A DNA stretch of 64,000 bases from an uncultured Muribaculaceae bacterium (lineage in GTDB: Bacteria; Bacteroidota; Bacteroidia; Bacteroidales; Muribaculaceae): positions 1-64,000 of the forward strand of contig CAJTUF010000003.1 of the NCBI GenBank assembly GCA_910579675.1, read 5' to 3'. Below the pieces are notes generated by a model. That model had not been told where the DNA came from. It worked only from the letters and a program-made list of their open reading frames with translations, and made no database searches. A program made the translations under genes and the position numbers. Positions 8,652 through 17,182 of the stretch are shown here, piece after piece; position 1 is the first letter of the stretch; every line of letters starts with the position of its first letter.

Positions 8652-9533
8652 ATGGACAAGTACCACGATACCGTAGCGGCCAGCAAGGTGACTACCGACG
8701 ACAGTGCGGTGGCAGCTGCCGTGGCCAAGATTCTTGAAGAGAATATGGCCGAGGCCCGTACCCCTGAAAATCTGAAGCTCTGCTTCAGCGCCATCGACCT
8801 CACCACCCTCAATGCTACCGATTCCCCTCAGTCGGTGGCCCGCTTCACTGAGCGTGTCAACGATTTTGAAAACGACTACGGCGAGCTGCCCCATGTGGCG
8901 GCGATCTGTGTATATCCCTGCTTCACTCCGGTGGTGCGCACAGTGCTCGACGTGAGCAATGTGAACATTGCAGCCGTGAGCGGCGGATTCCCTTCGAGCC
9001 AGACCTTCCCCGAGGTGAAGGTGGCTGAAACAGCTTTGGCTGTGGAGGGTGGAGCCGATGAGATTGACATTGTGCTCAATCTGGGCAACTTCCTCGATGG
9101 CGACTGGCAGGAGGTGTGTGATGAGATCGACGAGCTCAAGCATTCATGCCGCGGCGGGCGCCTGAAGGTGATCCTTGAGACAGGAGCCCTCAAGAGCGCC
9201 GAGAATATCCGTGCAGCTTCTATCCTTGCCCTCTACTCCGGAGCTGATTTCCTCAAGACTTCGACCGGCAAGGGCTATCCCGGCGCTTCGCTTGAGGCTG
9301 CCTATGTGATGTGTGAGTGCATCAAAGAGTATTACGAGAAGACAGGCACCATGGTGGGCTTCAAGGCCGCCGGCGGTGTGTCGACCACCGACGAAGCCCT
9401 CGGTTATCTCTGTGTGGTCAAGGCTGTGCTCGGCGACAAGTGGCTCACTCCCGAATATTTCCGCATCGGAGCCTCGCGCCTTGCCAACACGCTTCTGAGC
9501 GATATCGTGGGCTCGGAGGTGAAGTATTTCTGA
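8652..9533 (+). CDS. deoC: Deoxyribose-phosphate aldolase
   Basis: DeoC splits 2-deoxyribose 5-phosphate into glyceraldehyde 3-phosphate and acetaldehyde in deoxynucleoside catabolism. The 293-residue protein is a class I aldolase TIM barrel. The Schiff-base lysine is in DFLKTSTGKG (Lys202), the second active-site lysine is in VGFKAAGGV, and an early Asp lies in EIDIVLNLG. It has an N-terminal extension of about 40 residues compared with short DeoC forms, as is common in Bacteroidota. It has its own promoter and no other deo genes next to it. Confidence 0.95.
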   Translation: MDKYHDTVAASKVTTDDSAVAAAVAKILEENMAEARTPENLKLCFSAIDLTTLNATDSPQSVARFTERVNDFENDYGELPHVAAICVYPCFTPVVRTVLDVSNVNIAAVSGGFPSSQTFPEVKVAETALAVEGGADEIDIVLNLGNFLDGDWQEVCDEIDELKHSCRGGRLKVILETGALKSAENIRAASILALYSGADFLKTSTGKGYPGASLEAAYVMCECIKEYYEKTGTMVGFKAAGGVSTTDEALGYLCVVKAVLGDKWLTPEYFRIGASRLANTLLSDIVGSEVKYF

Positions 9534-9576
9534 AGCACAATCCTCAAACCATCATTATCATTTTAATCCCACCCCA

Positions 9577-10110
9577 ATGGAAGACGTGAAATATTTCGCG
9601 ATGCTGGGTAGCCAGCGTGTGGGTCCCATGACTCTTGACGAGCTCAAGACCATCGGTCTGACACCCGTCACCCCTGTGTGGCGCACCGGTATGGCCGATT
9701 GGGCGCAGGCCTCGACTCTTCCCGAGCTGGCTTCGTGCTTTGGTCCGGCTACGGCACCGTCATATCCTCCCTACAACAGCAATTATCCCTACAACAATCA
9801 GTCGCCCAAGGCCGATTACGGGAGCGGTTACTACAATCCTCAGGAAAGCGGTCAGATGCCTCCTCGACCTGATACTTATCTGGTGTGGAGCATAGTCGTG
9901 ACAGTGCTCTGCTGCCTTGTAGGCGGCATTGTGGCGCTGGTATACTCGTCGAAGGTAAATTCATGCTACGACCGCGGCGACTACGAGGGAGCGCTGAGCG
10001 CATCCAACACCGCCCGCACGTGGTGCATCATATCGGCTGTGGTCGGATTCGTCTTCAGCACGGCATATGTCGGTGTGACTGCATTTGGCCTTCTCGGTAA
10101 TCTGCTGTAA
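9577..10110 (+). CDS. GYF_2 (DUF4339) plus CD225/dispanin-like membrane protein
   Basis: The 177-residue protein has three parts. Residues 5-50 form a GYF_2 domain (YFAMLGSQRVGPMTLDEL ... PVWRTGMADWAQAS), a presumed peptide-binding module. A Tyr/Pro/Asn-rich linker covers about 55-100. The C-terminus has two hydrophobic helices around VNSCYDRGDYEGALSASNTA, the usual pattern of bacterial CD225/dispanin proteins. In Bacteroidota this architecture often sits next to DUF2752 genes, as here. It is probably an inner-membrane protein with a cytosolic GYF domain; the biochemical role is unknown. Confidence 0.8.
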   Translation: MEDVKYFAMLGSQRVGPMTLDELKTIGLTPVTPVWRTGMADWAQASTLPELASCFGPATAPSYPPYNSNYPYNNQSPKADYGSGYYNPQESGQMPPRPDTYLVWSIVVTVLCCLVGGIVALVYSSKVNSCYDRGDYEGALSASNTARTWCIISAVVGFVFSTAYVGVTAFGLLGNLL

Positions 10111-10124
10111 AAACCACCCGGCAT

Positions 10125-10520
10125 TTGACCGTAAAAGCACGACAGCTGGCACTGACGGCGGCGGCAATAGCTGCCGCCGTCGTGGCTGTGTGGATCTACC
10201 GTGCGTTTGATCCGTCGGAGGCGGGATGGTTTCCCCCCTGCCTGTTCAAGGCGGCCACCGGCCTCGACTGTCCCGGTTGCGGCACCCAGCGTGCCTTTCA
10301 CGCCCTGCTTCATGGCGATCTTGCCGGGGCATGGGGCTTCAACGCGGCTTTCGTGCTGTCGCTCCCGCTGATAGCGCTTCTTGTGGCGCTTAGGCTGAAG
10401 CCGGGCATCAGCCCGCTTATGGTCAGGATCACCGGGAGCCGCCCGTTTATCCTGACTGTCTTTTTCCTGTTTGTAGCGTGGACCATAATGCGCAATATAC
10501 CCATATTGGCCCCGGATTAA
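10125..10520 (+). CDS. DUF2752 membrane protein
   Basis: The product is about 131 residues from a TTG start 14 bases after the preceding stop; no ATG fits. The DUF2752 signature is clear: LFKAATGLDCPGCGTQRAFH followed by LLHGDLAGAWGFN. The conserved Cys pair and Arg lie between transmembrane helices, with three hydrophobic segments predicted. The function of the family is unknown. It is probably cotranscribed with the CD225-like gene. Confidence 0.82.
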   Translation: MTVKARQLALTAAAIAAAVVAVWIYRAFDPSEAGWFPPCLFKAATGLDCPGCGTQRAFHALLHGDLAGAWGFNAAFVLSLPLIALLVALRLKPGISPLMVRITGSRPFILTVFFLFVAWTIMRNIPILAPD

Positions 10521-10552
10521 CCCCCCTCGTTTCATCAGATTGTATCAAAGCA

Positions 10553-11767
10553 ATGGAAAACGCAGATAAGTCGGCAAGCGCACCAAAGGAGCGCCTCTGG
10601 AACCGCAACTACTGCACGGCCATGGCCGGCAATTTCATGCTCTTTTTTTCCTTCTATCTACTCACCCCGCTGCTCCCCATCTATCTCGACTCGCAGTTTG
10701 CAGCCGACAAGGATATGATAGGGTTGGTGCTGTCGGGCTATGTGCTCGCGGCTCTGTTTGTGAGGCCGTTCAGCGGCTTTGTGGTCGATACATTCGACCG
10801 CAAGAGGGTGTTGATGCTCTGCTTTTTCTTTTTCTTCATCTGTTTTGCCGGATATATCGGTGCGGGCACACTGCTGATGTTTGCTGTGGTGCGCACCCTC
10901 CACGGCCTTCCATTCGGCGCCTCAACGGTTGCCAACAGCACTGTGGCTATAGATGTGTTGCCGAGCAGCCGCCGCAACGAAGGGATAGGGTACTACGGTC
11001 TGAGCAACAATCTCGCCATGGCGATAGCCCCTTCGGCCGGTATCTGGATCTATGGCATGACGGGCAATTTCTCCCTTCTTTTCTGGATTTCTCTCGCTGT
11101 GGCTCTCGGTGGCTTCGTTTGTTCTACCTCGGTCAAGCTACCCAAGCGGAGACGCGTCGAGGGCAAGCCCAAGATGAGCCTCGACCATTTCTTCCTTACC
11201 CGCGCTTGGCTGCTTGCGCTCAACATCATGTGTTTCGGCCTCTGCTGGGGAGTGATGAGCAATTATGTGGCAATCTATGCCAAGGAGGTGATAGGTATCA
11301 CCGAGGGCACCGGTCTCTTTTTCGCCCTGCTGTCGATAGGACTTTTCACGAGCCGCCTCTACGGTCAGAAAGGGCTCCGCAAGGGGCGCCTGGCAGAGAA
11401 TGCCATCGAGGGCGCGGCGATAAGCGCCGTTGGCTTCACCCTTTTTGCTATGGTGGAGCAGGAGTGGGCATTCTATCTCTCGGCCATTCTCGTTGGTCTC
11501 GGCAACGGACGCATGTACCCTGCTTTTCTCAATATGTTTGTGGCCATGGCACGCCACGATCAGCGCGGCACCGCCAATTCGTCGATTCTCACCTCATGGG
11601 ATATCGGCATGGGCATAGGTATCCTTGCCGGAGGCGTGCTGGTGGAATATACGGGCTATGCGAGTGCATTCTGGTTTACGGCGGCGTCGCAGATAGCCGG
11701 ACTGCTTCTTGTGGTGTTTTTTACCCGCCGTTTCTTCCTCAGCCGCCGTCTGCCTGCCGGGAGCTGA
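10553..11767 (+). CDS. MFS transporter, probable exporter
   Basis: The start at MENADKSAS is preferred, since the longer frame runs into the DUF2752 gene. The 404-residue protein has about 12 transmembrane helices and MFS motif A-like loops (GFVVDTFDRKRVL between helices 2 and 3). The segment LHGLPFGASTVANSTVAIDVL in helices 4-5 resembles the drug-exporter branch (YwfA/arabinose-efflux-like group). The substrate is unknown. It follows the DUF2752 gene by 32 bases. Confidence 0.85.
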   Translation: MENADKSASAPKERLWNRNYCTAMAGNFMLFFSFYLLTPLLPIYLDSQFAADKDMIGLVLSGYVLAALFVRPFSGFVVDTFDRKRVLMLCFFFFFICFAGYIGAGTLLMFAVVRTLHGLPFGASTVANSTVAIDVLPSSRRNEGIGYYGLSNNLAMAIAPSAGIWIYGMTGNFSLLFWISLAVALGGFVCSTSVKLPKRRRVEGKPKMSLDHFFLTRAWLLALNIMCFGLCWGVMSNYVAIYAKEVIGITEGTGLFFALLSIGLFTSRLYGQKGLRKGRLAENAIEGAAISAVGFTLFAMVEQEWAFYLSAILVGLGNGRMYPAFLNMFVAMARHDQRGTANSSILTSWDIGMGIGILAGGVLVEYTGYASAFWFTAASQIAGLLLVVFFTRRFFLSRRLPAGS

Positions 11768-11833
11768 ACCAAAGGGAGTCGCCGCAGGTTGTTACAAGAG
11801 TAACAGTCCAACCCCCTCTTAAACTCTTGTAAT

Positions 11834-12085
11834 ATGGGATTCATACTCTTCATTGTGATCGGCGCAGTGGCCGGCTTTCTGGCCGGAAAGCTGATGCGCG
11901 GCGGAGGCTTCGGCCTCATCATCAATCTTATAGTAGGTATAGTGGGCGGTGTGCTTGGCGGATGGATCTTCGGACTCCTCGGCATCCACACCAGCAGCAT
12001 CATAGGCAGTCTGATCACCTCGGTGGTTGGAGCCGTAGTGCTCTTATGGCTCGCAGGCCTGATAGCCCGCGCCACCCGCAGCTGA
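11834..12085 (+). CDS. GlsB/YeaQ/YmgE family membrane protein
   Basis: The 83-residue protein is made almost entirely of three hydrophobic, Gly-rich helices, with GAVAGFLAGKLMRGGGFG and NLIVGIVGGVLGGWIFGLLG. These are the diagnostic features of the transglycosylase-associated/GlsB family. Members are small stress-associated inner-membrane proteins of unknown mechanism. It stands alone, with a strong hairpin directly after it. Confidence 0.88.
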   Translation: MGFILFIVIGAVAGFLAGKLMRGGGFGLIINLIVGIVGGVLGGWIFGLLGIHTSSIIGSLITSVVGAVVLLWLAGLIARATRS

Positions 12086-12099
12086 CATCTTTTTAAAAT

Positions 12100-12152
12100 C
12101 GATACACATATCGGCGGACTGCAGAGATTGTAGTCCGCCGATATGTGTATCG
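12100..12152 (+). terminator. Long perfect hairpin, probably bidirectional
   Basis: Arms of 21 bases pair perfectly (CGATACACATATCGGCGGACT and its complement) around an 11-base loop. An oligo-T run follows on the plus strand, and an A-rich stretch (TTTTTAAAA) precedes it, which gives U residues on the minus transcript. It lies between convergent genes. Confidence 0.9.
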
Positions 12153-12206
12153 CTTTTTTTTCACTACCTTTGAGGATCTCTGAAGGAGTGTTACGGAAAA
12201 TAACGG

Positions 12207-13592
12207 TCAGTTGTTGATTTTCAGCGACATGCCGTTGAGCTTGCGGAAGAGGTCGAGGGCATATACATCGGTCATGCCGCTGACATGATCCACCACGGCC
12301 TGAATCTTGCCGTAGAGGTCGGGTGCATCGACGTCGTATTGCTGTGGCACCTGCGAGAGGAGCAGCCGCGAGTAGTTGAGGCCCGGATTTCTCACGGCAT
12401 CGACCAGCCGCTCCATAAGGAATGTTATGATACGGTTGCCGGCGAGCTCGATGTCAACCACATCGGAGGAGCGGTAGATGCGCTCCCACGACAGATCGTT
12501 GCATGCTTCATAGGCGCTTTTTTCGAGCTGTGGGATATGGTGGAGGAGCGATCCGTCGAATCTGCCTGCGAGGATAGCATCTTCGTTGGCTGCGAAAGCA
12601 TCGGCACAGGCGGTGACGAGGGCGCCTATCACGCATGAGCGCAGATATGATATTTTCTCGTTGGGATCGTCGACGGTAGCCATGCGGGTTTCCATGCGGG
12701 CGCGGCGGTCGGAGGGGAAGAATGATAGGAAATGTCTCATCACCGAGGCCGTGGGTATGATGCCGAGCTTGTGGGCATCCTCTATGTCCATAACCTCGTA
12801 GCAAATGTCGTCGGCTGCTTCGACGAGATATACCAGCGGGTGGCGGGCATAGCTTATGGCGCCGTCGGGTGCAGGGCGGCGGAGCATACCGAGCTCGGTG
12901 GCCACACGGATAAAGGAGTCACATTCGGAGTCGAAGAAACCGAATTTGTTTTTACCCTCCGGGGCGAGCGACGACTCGTAGGGATATTTCACTATAGCCG
13001 CAAGGGTGGAATAGGTCATTGCGAAGCCGCCGGGACGGCGTCCCCGGAAGGGGTGGGTGAGGAGGCGGAATGCGTTGGCATTGCCGTCGAAAGAGGTCAG
13101 ATCGGCCCATTGGCGGGGCGTGAGGAGGCTACGCAGATCGGCTCCGGCGCCCTCGCTGAAAAAGGTAGAGATGGCTTTCTCGCCCGAGTGGCCGAAGGGC
13201 GGATTGCCTAAGTCGTGGGCCAGACAAGCGGCTGCCACTATCTCGCCTATCGACTCCAGTTTGGAGGCCCAGGGGGCTGAGGCATGGCGAGGATATATCC
13301 TCATCAGCACCTCGGTGGCGAGCGAGCGGCCTACGGTGGCGACCTCTATGCTGTGGGTCAGGCGGTTGTGGACAAAGATACTGCCGGGCAGCGGAAACAC
13401 CTGGGTCTTGTTCTGCAAGCGGCGGAATGGCGACGAGAACACAAGGCGGTCGAAGTCGCGCTGGAAGTCGCTGCGGGCCCTCAGCCCACGGGCCGGATCG
13501 CGATAGTCTTCAAGGCCGAAGCGGAGGTCGCTGATAAGGCTATCCCACGACATTGTGGTTCCGGGGGCGGCTGAGGAGATAGGTGAGGTCAT
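12207..13592 (-). CDS. dgt: Deoxyguanosinetriphosphate triphosphohydrolase (dGTPase)
   Basis: The enzyme hydrolyses dGTP to deoxyguanosine and triphosphate. The 461-residue protein shows the family hallmarks: RSDFQRDFDRLVFSSPFRRL, THSIEVATVGRSL, and the HD motif in ACLAHDLGNPPFGHSGEKA, with metal ligands His and His-Asp. The first ATG overlaps the mscS stop (ATGA); a second ATG 13 codons in (MSWDSL) is closer to the usual start. It is the last gene of a minus-strand run with mscS. Confidence 0.92.
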   Translation of the reverse strand: MTSPISSAAPGTTMSWDSLISDLRFGLEDYRDPARGLRARSDFQRDFDRLVFSSPFRRLQNKTQVFPLPGSIFVHNRLTHSIEVATVGRSLATEVLMRIYPRHASAPWASKLESIGEIVAAACLAHDLGNPPFGHSGEKAISTFFSEGAGADLRSLLTPRQWADLTSFDGNANAFRLLTHPFRGRRPGGFAMTYSTLAAIVKYPYESSLAPEGKNKFGFFDSECDSFIRVATELGMLRRPAPDGAISYARHPLVYLVEAADDICYEVMDIEDAHKLGIIPTASVMRHFLSFFPSDRRARMETRMATVDDPNEKISYLRSCVIGALVTACADAFAANEDAILAGRFDGSLLHHIPQLEKSAYEACNDLSWERIYRSSDVVDIELAGNRIITFLMERLVDAVRNPGLNYSRLLLSQVPQQYDVDAPDLYGKIQAVVDHVSGMTDVYALDLFRKLNGMSLKINN

Positions 13593-14554
13593 GATGCAGG
13601 AGTGGCTGATGAGTCGATATGAACATCGAGCTGGGGGAAGGGGAAATGGATGCCGGCCTTTGGCAGCTCGTTGTAGAAACGCTCGTTGAACTCAAAGTAG
13701 ATATCCCAATAGTCGGAGGTGGCGGCCCATGCCCTGACCTGAAGTATCACAGCCGAGTCGGCGAGTGAGCTCACGAGCACCACGGGCGATAGGTCGGGCG
13801 CGGGGGCGGCGCCTGCCACAATAAGAGGATTGGAGGTGACATATTTCTTCCCTTTCACCACCCGTGGATCCTGATCGAGCATGGCGAGGATGGTGCGGCG
13901 GGCGTCGTCGACGCTGTCGCCGTAGGATATGCCTATGTCCCAGCTTATGCGGCGGGTGGAGGCATGGCTCCAGTTGTTGATGCTTCCGGTCGACAGTCCG
14001 CCGTTGGGTATGATGATGGTCTTGTTGTCGCCTGTGGTGATGATGGTGTGGAATATCTGTATCTCCTTCACAGTGCCTGAATAGCCTTGCGCTTCGATAA
14101 AGTCGCCGATGCGGTAGGGCTTCAGGAGGAGTATGAGTATGCCGCCCGCAAAGTTCTGGAGGGTGCCGCTCAGGGCCATACCGATAGCCACGCCGGCCGA
14201 GGCAAAGAGGGCCAGGAATGAGCTGGTGGGGATGCCGAGGATGCTGATCACCGTGATGATGAGGATGAAGTAGAGCACTATCCTCACCATCGACAGGATG
14301 AAAGTCGACAGGGAGAGATCGATCTTGCGCCTCACCATCATCGAGGTGAGGAGGCGGTGGATGCGGGTGATGATAAACCGTCCGGCATAGAACACCAGCA
14401 CGGCGAGAGTGATGTGGATCACCAGCTCGACGGTGCCTTCGGCTATGCGGTTGATGAAGTCGCCGAGGCTGAGCCCCTTGAGCTCTTCGAGGCTCGCCTT
14501 GAGCTTTTCGGGATCAGGAGCGGGGGTTGCAGCAGGATCGATTGACTGAAACAT
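13589..14554 (-). CDS. mscS: Small-conductance mechanosensitive channel (MscS family)
   Basis: The 321-residue protein has N-terminal hydrophobic helices, then the pore helix region SAGVAIGMALSGTLQNFAGG (Gly/Ala-packed TM3). The beta-domain follows with KPYRIGDFIEAQGYSGTVKE, and then the IIIPNGGLSTGSINNWS motif of MscS. It should open under membrane tension and release small solutes on osmotic downshift. The N-terminus (about 60 residues, APDPEKLKASLEELKG) is soluble and helical. It is followed without gap by dgt. Confidence 0.92.
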   Translation of the reverse strand: MFQSIDPAATPAPDPEKLKASLEELKGLSLGDFINRIAEGTVELVIHITLAVLVFYAGRFIITRIHRLLTSMMVRRKIDLSLSTFILSMVRIVLYFILIITVISILGIPTSSFLALFASAGVAIGMALSGTLQNFAGGILILLLKPYRIGDFIEAQGYSGTVKEIQIFHTIITTGDNKTIIIPNGGLSTGSINNWSHASTRRISWDIGISYGDSVDDARRTILAMLDQDPRVVKGKKYVTSNPLIVAGAAPAPDLSPVVLVSSLADSAVILQVRAWAATSDYWDIYFEFNERFYNELPKAGIHFPFPQLDVHIDSSATPAS

Positions 14555-14594
14555 ACGTGATATTCAGACCGGAATGTGACAGGAGTAAGGAGGA

Positions 14595-15797
14595 TCAGTA
14601 GGCGGCGGGAGTGAGCGAGGGATTGAGGCTCACTACATCGCGATACCAGGCATGGTTGTCGTAGCCCATGTAGGAGGCGTCGGAGGGCGCCGACAGCATG
14701 GCACACGACAATCCGCCAAAGCCCGTGAGGTCGTATTTGCCATATGTCGGGGTGGCGGCTTTGTAGACCACGGCCTTGTCGTAGGCCGCTTTCCAAGCCG
14801 ACACGAGTGCTGGGTCGACATCGGGGAGAGAGGAGATATAGTGGGCCATATCGACAAATGAGTTGCGGTAGAAGCCGTAGAAGCGCACGGGGGTATATCC
14901 GGGCCCTGCGAGGGCTCCTGTGCGCATTATGGCGGCGGTGGCGTCGGCCAGCTCCTTGAGGTGGGCGGTCTCCACGACACTCATGGTGCAGTAGGGCGAC
15001 ATGCCGTTGACTCCGTTGGCATAGTAGGTGAAGGTGTTGGTGGCAGCCTTGACCATATCGGGCTCAGTGGCGAAAAATTCCGGTACATTCATCTGGTAAG
15101 GCATACCGTAGACCTGAAGCTCGGTGGGTGAGGCCACAATAACGGGGGCGGCGTCCTTGAGTTCGTAGGCCACCTCGATGGAGCCCATGAGGCAGCAGTC
15201 GAAATAGATGAAGTCGAAGCGTCGGCCTTCGAGGGCTTGGGCGAGCGAGGTGATTTTCATCTCCGTGCCGCCGTCGTCGCCGAAGGAGAGGGGCATGGGA
15301 GTGGCTGCCGGTGCCTCGGCAAGAGGCGAGGCGGAACGGGAGTCGGAGGTCTCGACCCATCCGGTGCCGTGGCTCCAGAGCACGAGGGCATAAGAGTCGG
15401 CCTTGGCAAGCGACTCGACGTCGGAAAACACCTCCTTCATGCGCGAAGGGGTGAGGGTGAGGCCGTCGGAGTAGCCACCGTCGTAGGTCTTCAGGGTCAC
15501 GTCGCCATCTTTGGTAATCTCGATCAGAGCGGGATCTTTGTGACGGGCGGCGTGATATACCACCAGATGGGAATTGTCGGGGATCTGCGAGGCTGCCGAT
15601 CTCATCTCGTCAAGGTCGAGGCGGTCGTAGCGCTGCGATCCGAGATTGTTGTTGGCGGCCATGTAGACAATCACCGTGCGGGAAGGCACAGGATCGGGCG
15701 TGGGTTCATCGCTGCTGCACGCCTGGAGCAGCGACGTGGCAATCAGTATCAGAGAAGCGATAAAGATATTAGCTATAGACAGATGATTAGTTTTCAT
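14595..15797 (-). CDS. Clostripain-family (C11) cysteine peptidase lipoprotein
   Basis: The 400-residue protein has a lipoprotein signal (ATSLLQAC, then SSDEPTPDP), so it should be anchored outside the cytoplasm. The C11 catalytic dyad is visible: His in LVLWSHGTGW and Cys in FIYFDCCLMGSIEVAYEL. VIVYMAANNNL near the N-terminus is the first strand of the caspase-like fold. C11 enzymes cleave after Arg or Lys; target proteins are unknown. Many gut Bacteroidales carry several such lipoproteins. The gene begins a run with mscS, 40 bases away. Confidence 0.9.
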   Translation of the reverse strand: MKTNHLSIANIFIASLILIATSLLQACSSDEPTPDPVPSRTVIVYMAANNNLGSQRYDRLDLDEMRSAASQIPDNSHLVVYHAARHKDPALIEITKDGDVTLKTYDGGYSDGLTLTPSRMKEVFSDVESLAKADSYALVLWSHGTGWVETSDSRSASPLAEAPAATPMPLSFGDDGGTEMKITSLAQALEGRRFDFIYFDCCLMGSIEVAYELKDAAPVIVASPTELQVYGMPYQMNVPEFFATEPDMVKAATNTFTYYANGVNGMSPYCTMSVVETAHLKELADATAAIMRTGALAGPGYTPVRFYGFYRNSFVDMAHYISSLPDVDPALVSAWKAAYDKAVVYKAATPTYGKYDLTGFGGLSCAMLSAPSDASYMGYDNHAWYRDVVSLNPSLTPAAY

Positions 15798-15811
15798 AAC
15801 GCAAAATTACG

Positions 15812-15819
15812 CAAAAATA
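15812..15819 (-). promoter_or_regulatory. Possible -7 box for the C11 peptidase gene
   Basis: On the minus strand TATTTTTG (and a second copy, TAATTTTG, at 15802-15809) matches TAnnTTTG just upstream of the start codon. The implied leader is very short, and no -33 box is evident. Confidence 0.35.
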
Positions 15820-16004
15820 ACGGCTTGCGGCATATATGACACATTAAAATATCAAAAAAATTCAGTGTCAGAGGCTTTGGGGCACCCTGGCCGCCCGATC
15901 ATCACCGGGCTATGATGCAGGATGCAAGTGCTTAATGCATGTTAAATTTATCAGCCCCCACTTGAAAAAAAGAGATAAAAAGGTTGCCGACACAAGATTT
16001 TAGC

Positions 16005-16012
16005 TATCTTTG
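16005..16012 (+). promoter_or_regulatory. -7 box of the ROK kinase promoter
   Basis: TATCTTTG followed by CA, with TTGCC at 15984-15988 as a -33 element 17 bases upstream. A small hairpin (GGAGCC/GGCTCC, 16023-16038) lies right at the expected 5' end of the transcript. Confidence 0.7.
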
Positions 16013-16089
16013 CAGGAGAAGAGGAGCCACGAGGCTCCCATCGCTTGTCAAACAACGCAATATTCACAAAGTATAACCCATTATATACC

Positions 16090-17064
16090 ATGGTAAACAG
16101 CAAGCCATATGTAATAGGTATCGACATGGGCGGCACCAACACGGTGTTCGGCATTGTTGATGCCCGTGGCGTGGTCCTTACGTCGGACAGTATCAAAACG
16201 CGCAAGCACTCCAATATCAACGACTATATAGATGAGCTCTATGCCGGTATCACCCGTCTGATAGAGAGCATCGAGGCTCAGGACAAGATCTTCGGTATCG
16301 GTGTGGGCGCCCCCAACGCCAACTATTACACCGGCATGATCGAGGACGGAGTGAATCTTCCCTGGCCCACTCCCGTGCCTTTTGCCCAGCTTCTGCGCGA
16401 CAAGTTCAACATTCCCGTAGCTATCACCAACGACGCCAATGCCGCCGCTATCGGTGAGATGACCTATGGCGCTGCCCGCGGTCTCAAGGATTTCATCATG
16501 ATCACACTCGGCACCGGTGTTGGCTCCGGCGTGGTGGTCAATGGTCAGCTGGTCTACGGCCACGACGGCTTTGCCGGCGAGCTGGGCCATGTGATAGTTA
16601 AGCGCAACAACGGCCGTCTCTGCGGTTGCGGCCGCGCCGGATGTCTGGAGACATATTGCTCGGCCACCGGTGTTGCACGCACAGCCCGCGAATTTCTCGA
16701 GATACGCGATGGCGAGAGCAGCCTCCTGCGCAACATCCCCATCGACGAGATAACTTCAAAGGATGTGTATGACGCAGCCATGGCGGGCGACAAGCTGGCC
16801 AAGGATGTGTTTGAATACACCGGCAATATCCTCGGCGAGGCTCTTGCCGACTTCACCACCTTCACCTCACCCGAGGCCTTTATCCTCTTCGGAGGTCTGG
16901 CCAAGAGCGGCGAGCTTCTGCTCAAGCCCCTGCGCGAGTCGATGGAGCGCAATATGCTCTCGATCTGGAAAAACAAGGTGAAGATCCTCCCCTCTGAGCT
17001 CAAGGAGGCTGATGCCGCCGTGCTTGGCGCTTCGGCTTTGGGCTGGGAAGCAAAGGATAAGTAA
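16090..17064 (+). CDS. ROK-family sugar kinase (probable glucokinase)
   Basis: The start at MVNSKPYVIGIDMGGTNT puts the ATP-binding DxGGT motif at residue 12; the longer frame has no support. The 324-residue protein has the ROK features: AITNDANAAAIGEMTYGAA with the catalytic Asp, GELGHVIVK, and the zinc-binding CGCGRAGCLETYCS. ROK kinases phosphorylate hexoses such as glucose; there is no DNA-binding N-terminal domain, so it is an enzyme rather than an Nag/Xyl repressor. Glucose as substrate is the commonest case but not provable here. It has its own promoter. Confidence 0.88.
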   Translation: MVNSKPYVIGIDMGGTNTVFGIVDARGVVLTSDSIKTRKHSNINDYIDELYAGITRLIESIEAQDKIFGIGVGAPNANYYTGMIEDGVNLPWPTPVPFAQLLRDKFNIPVAITNDANAAAIGEMTYGAARGLKDFIMITLGTGVGSGVVVNGQLVYGHDGFAGELGHVIVKRNNGRLCGCGRAGCLETYCSATGVARTAREFLEIRDGESSLLRNIPIDEITSKDVYDAAMAGDKLAKDVFEYTGNILGEALADFTTFTSPEAFILFGGLAKSGELLLKPLRESMERNMLSIWKNKVKILPSELKEADAAVLGASALGWEAKDK

Positions 17065-17182
17065 ACCGTCATCACGACACGATAGATACAACGATACAGA
17101 CAGCGCGGCGCGACATCGGTTTACTGCCGAAGTTGTTGCCGCGCTGTCGATATGGAATAACCCGCAGACTACAGATATTCCG

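Noticed and set aside
12165..12172. TACCTTTG promoter-like box pointing into the 3' end of dgt
   Set aside because: No gene lies downstream on that strand and no -33 box is seen; it follows a bidirectional terminator and is probably chance.
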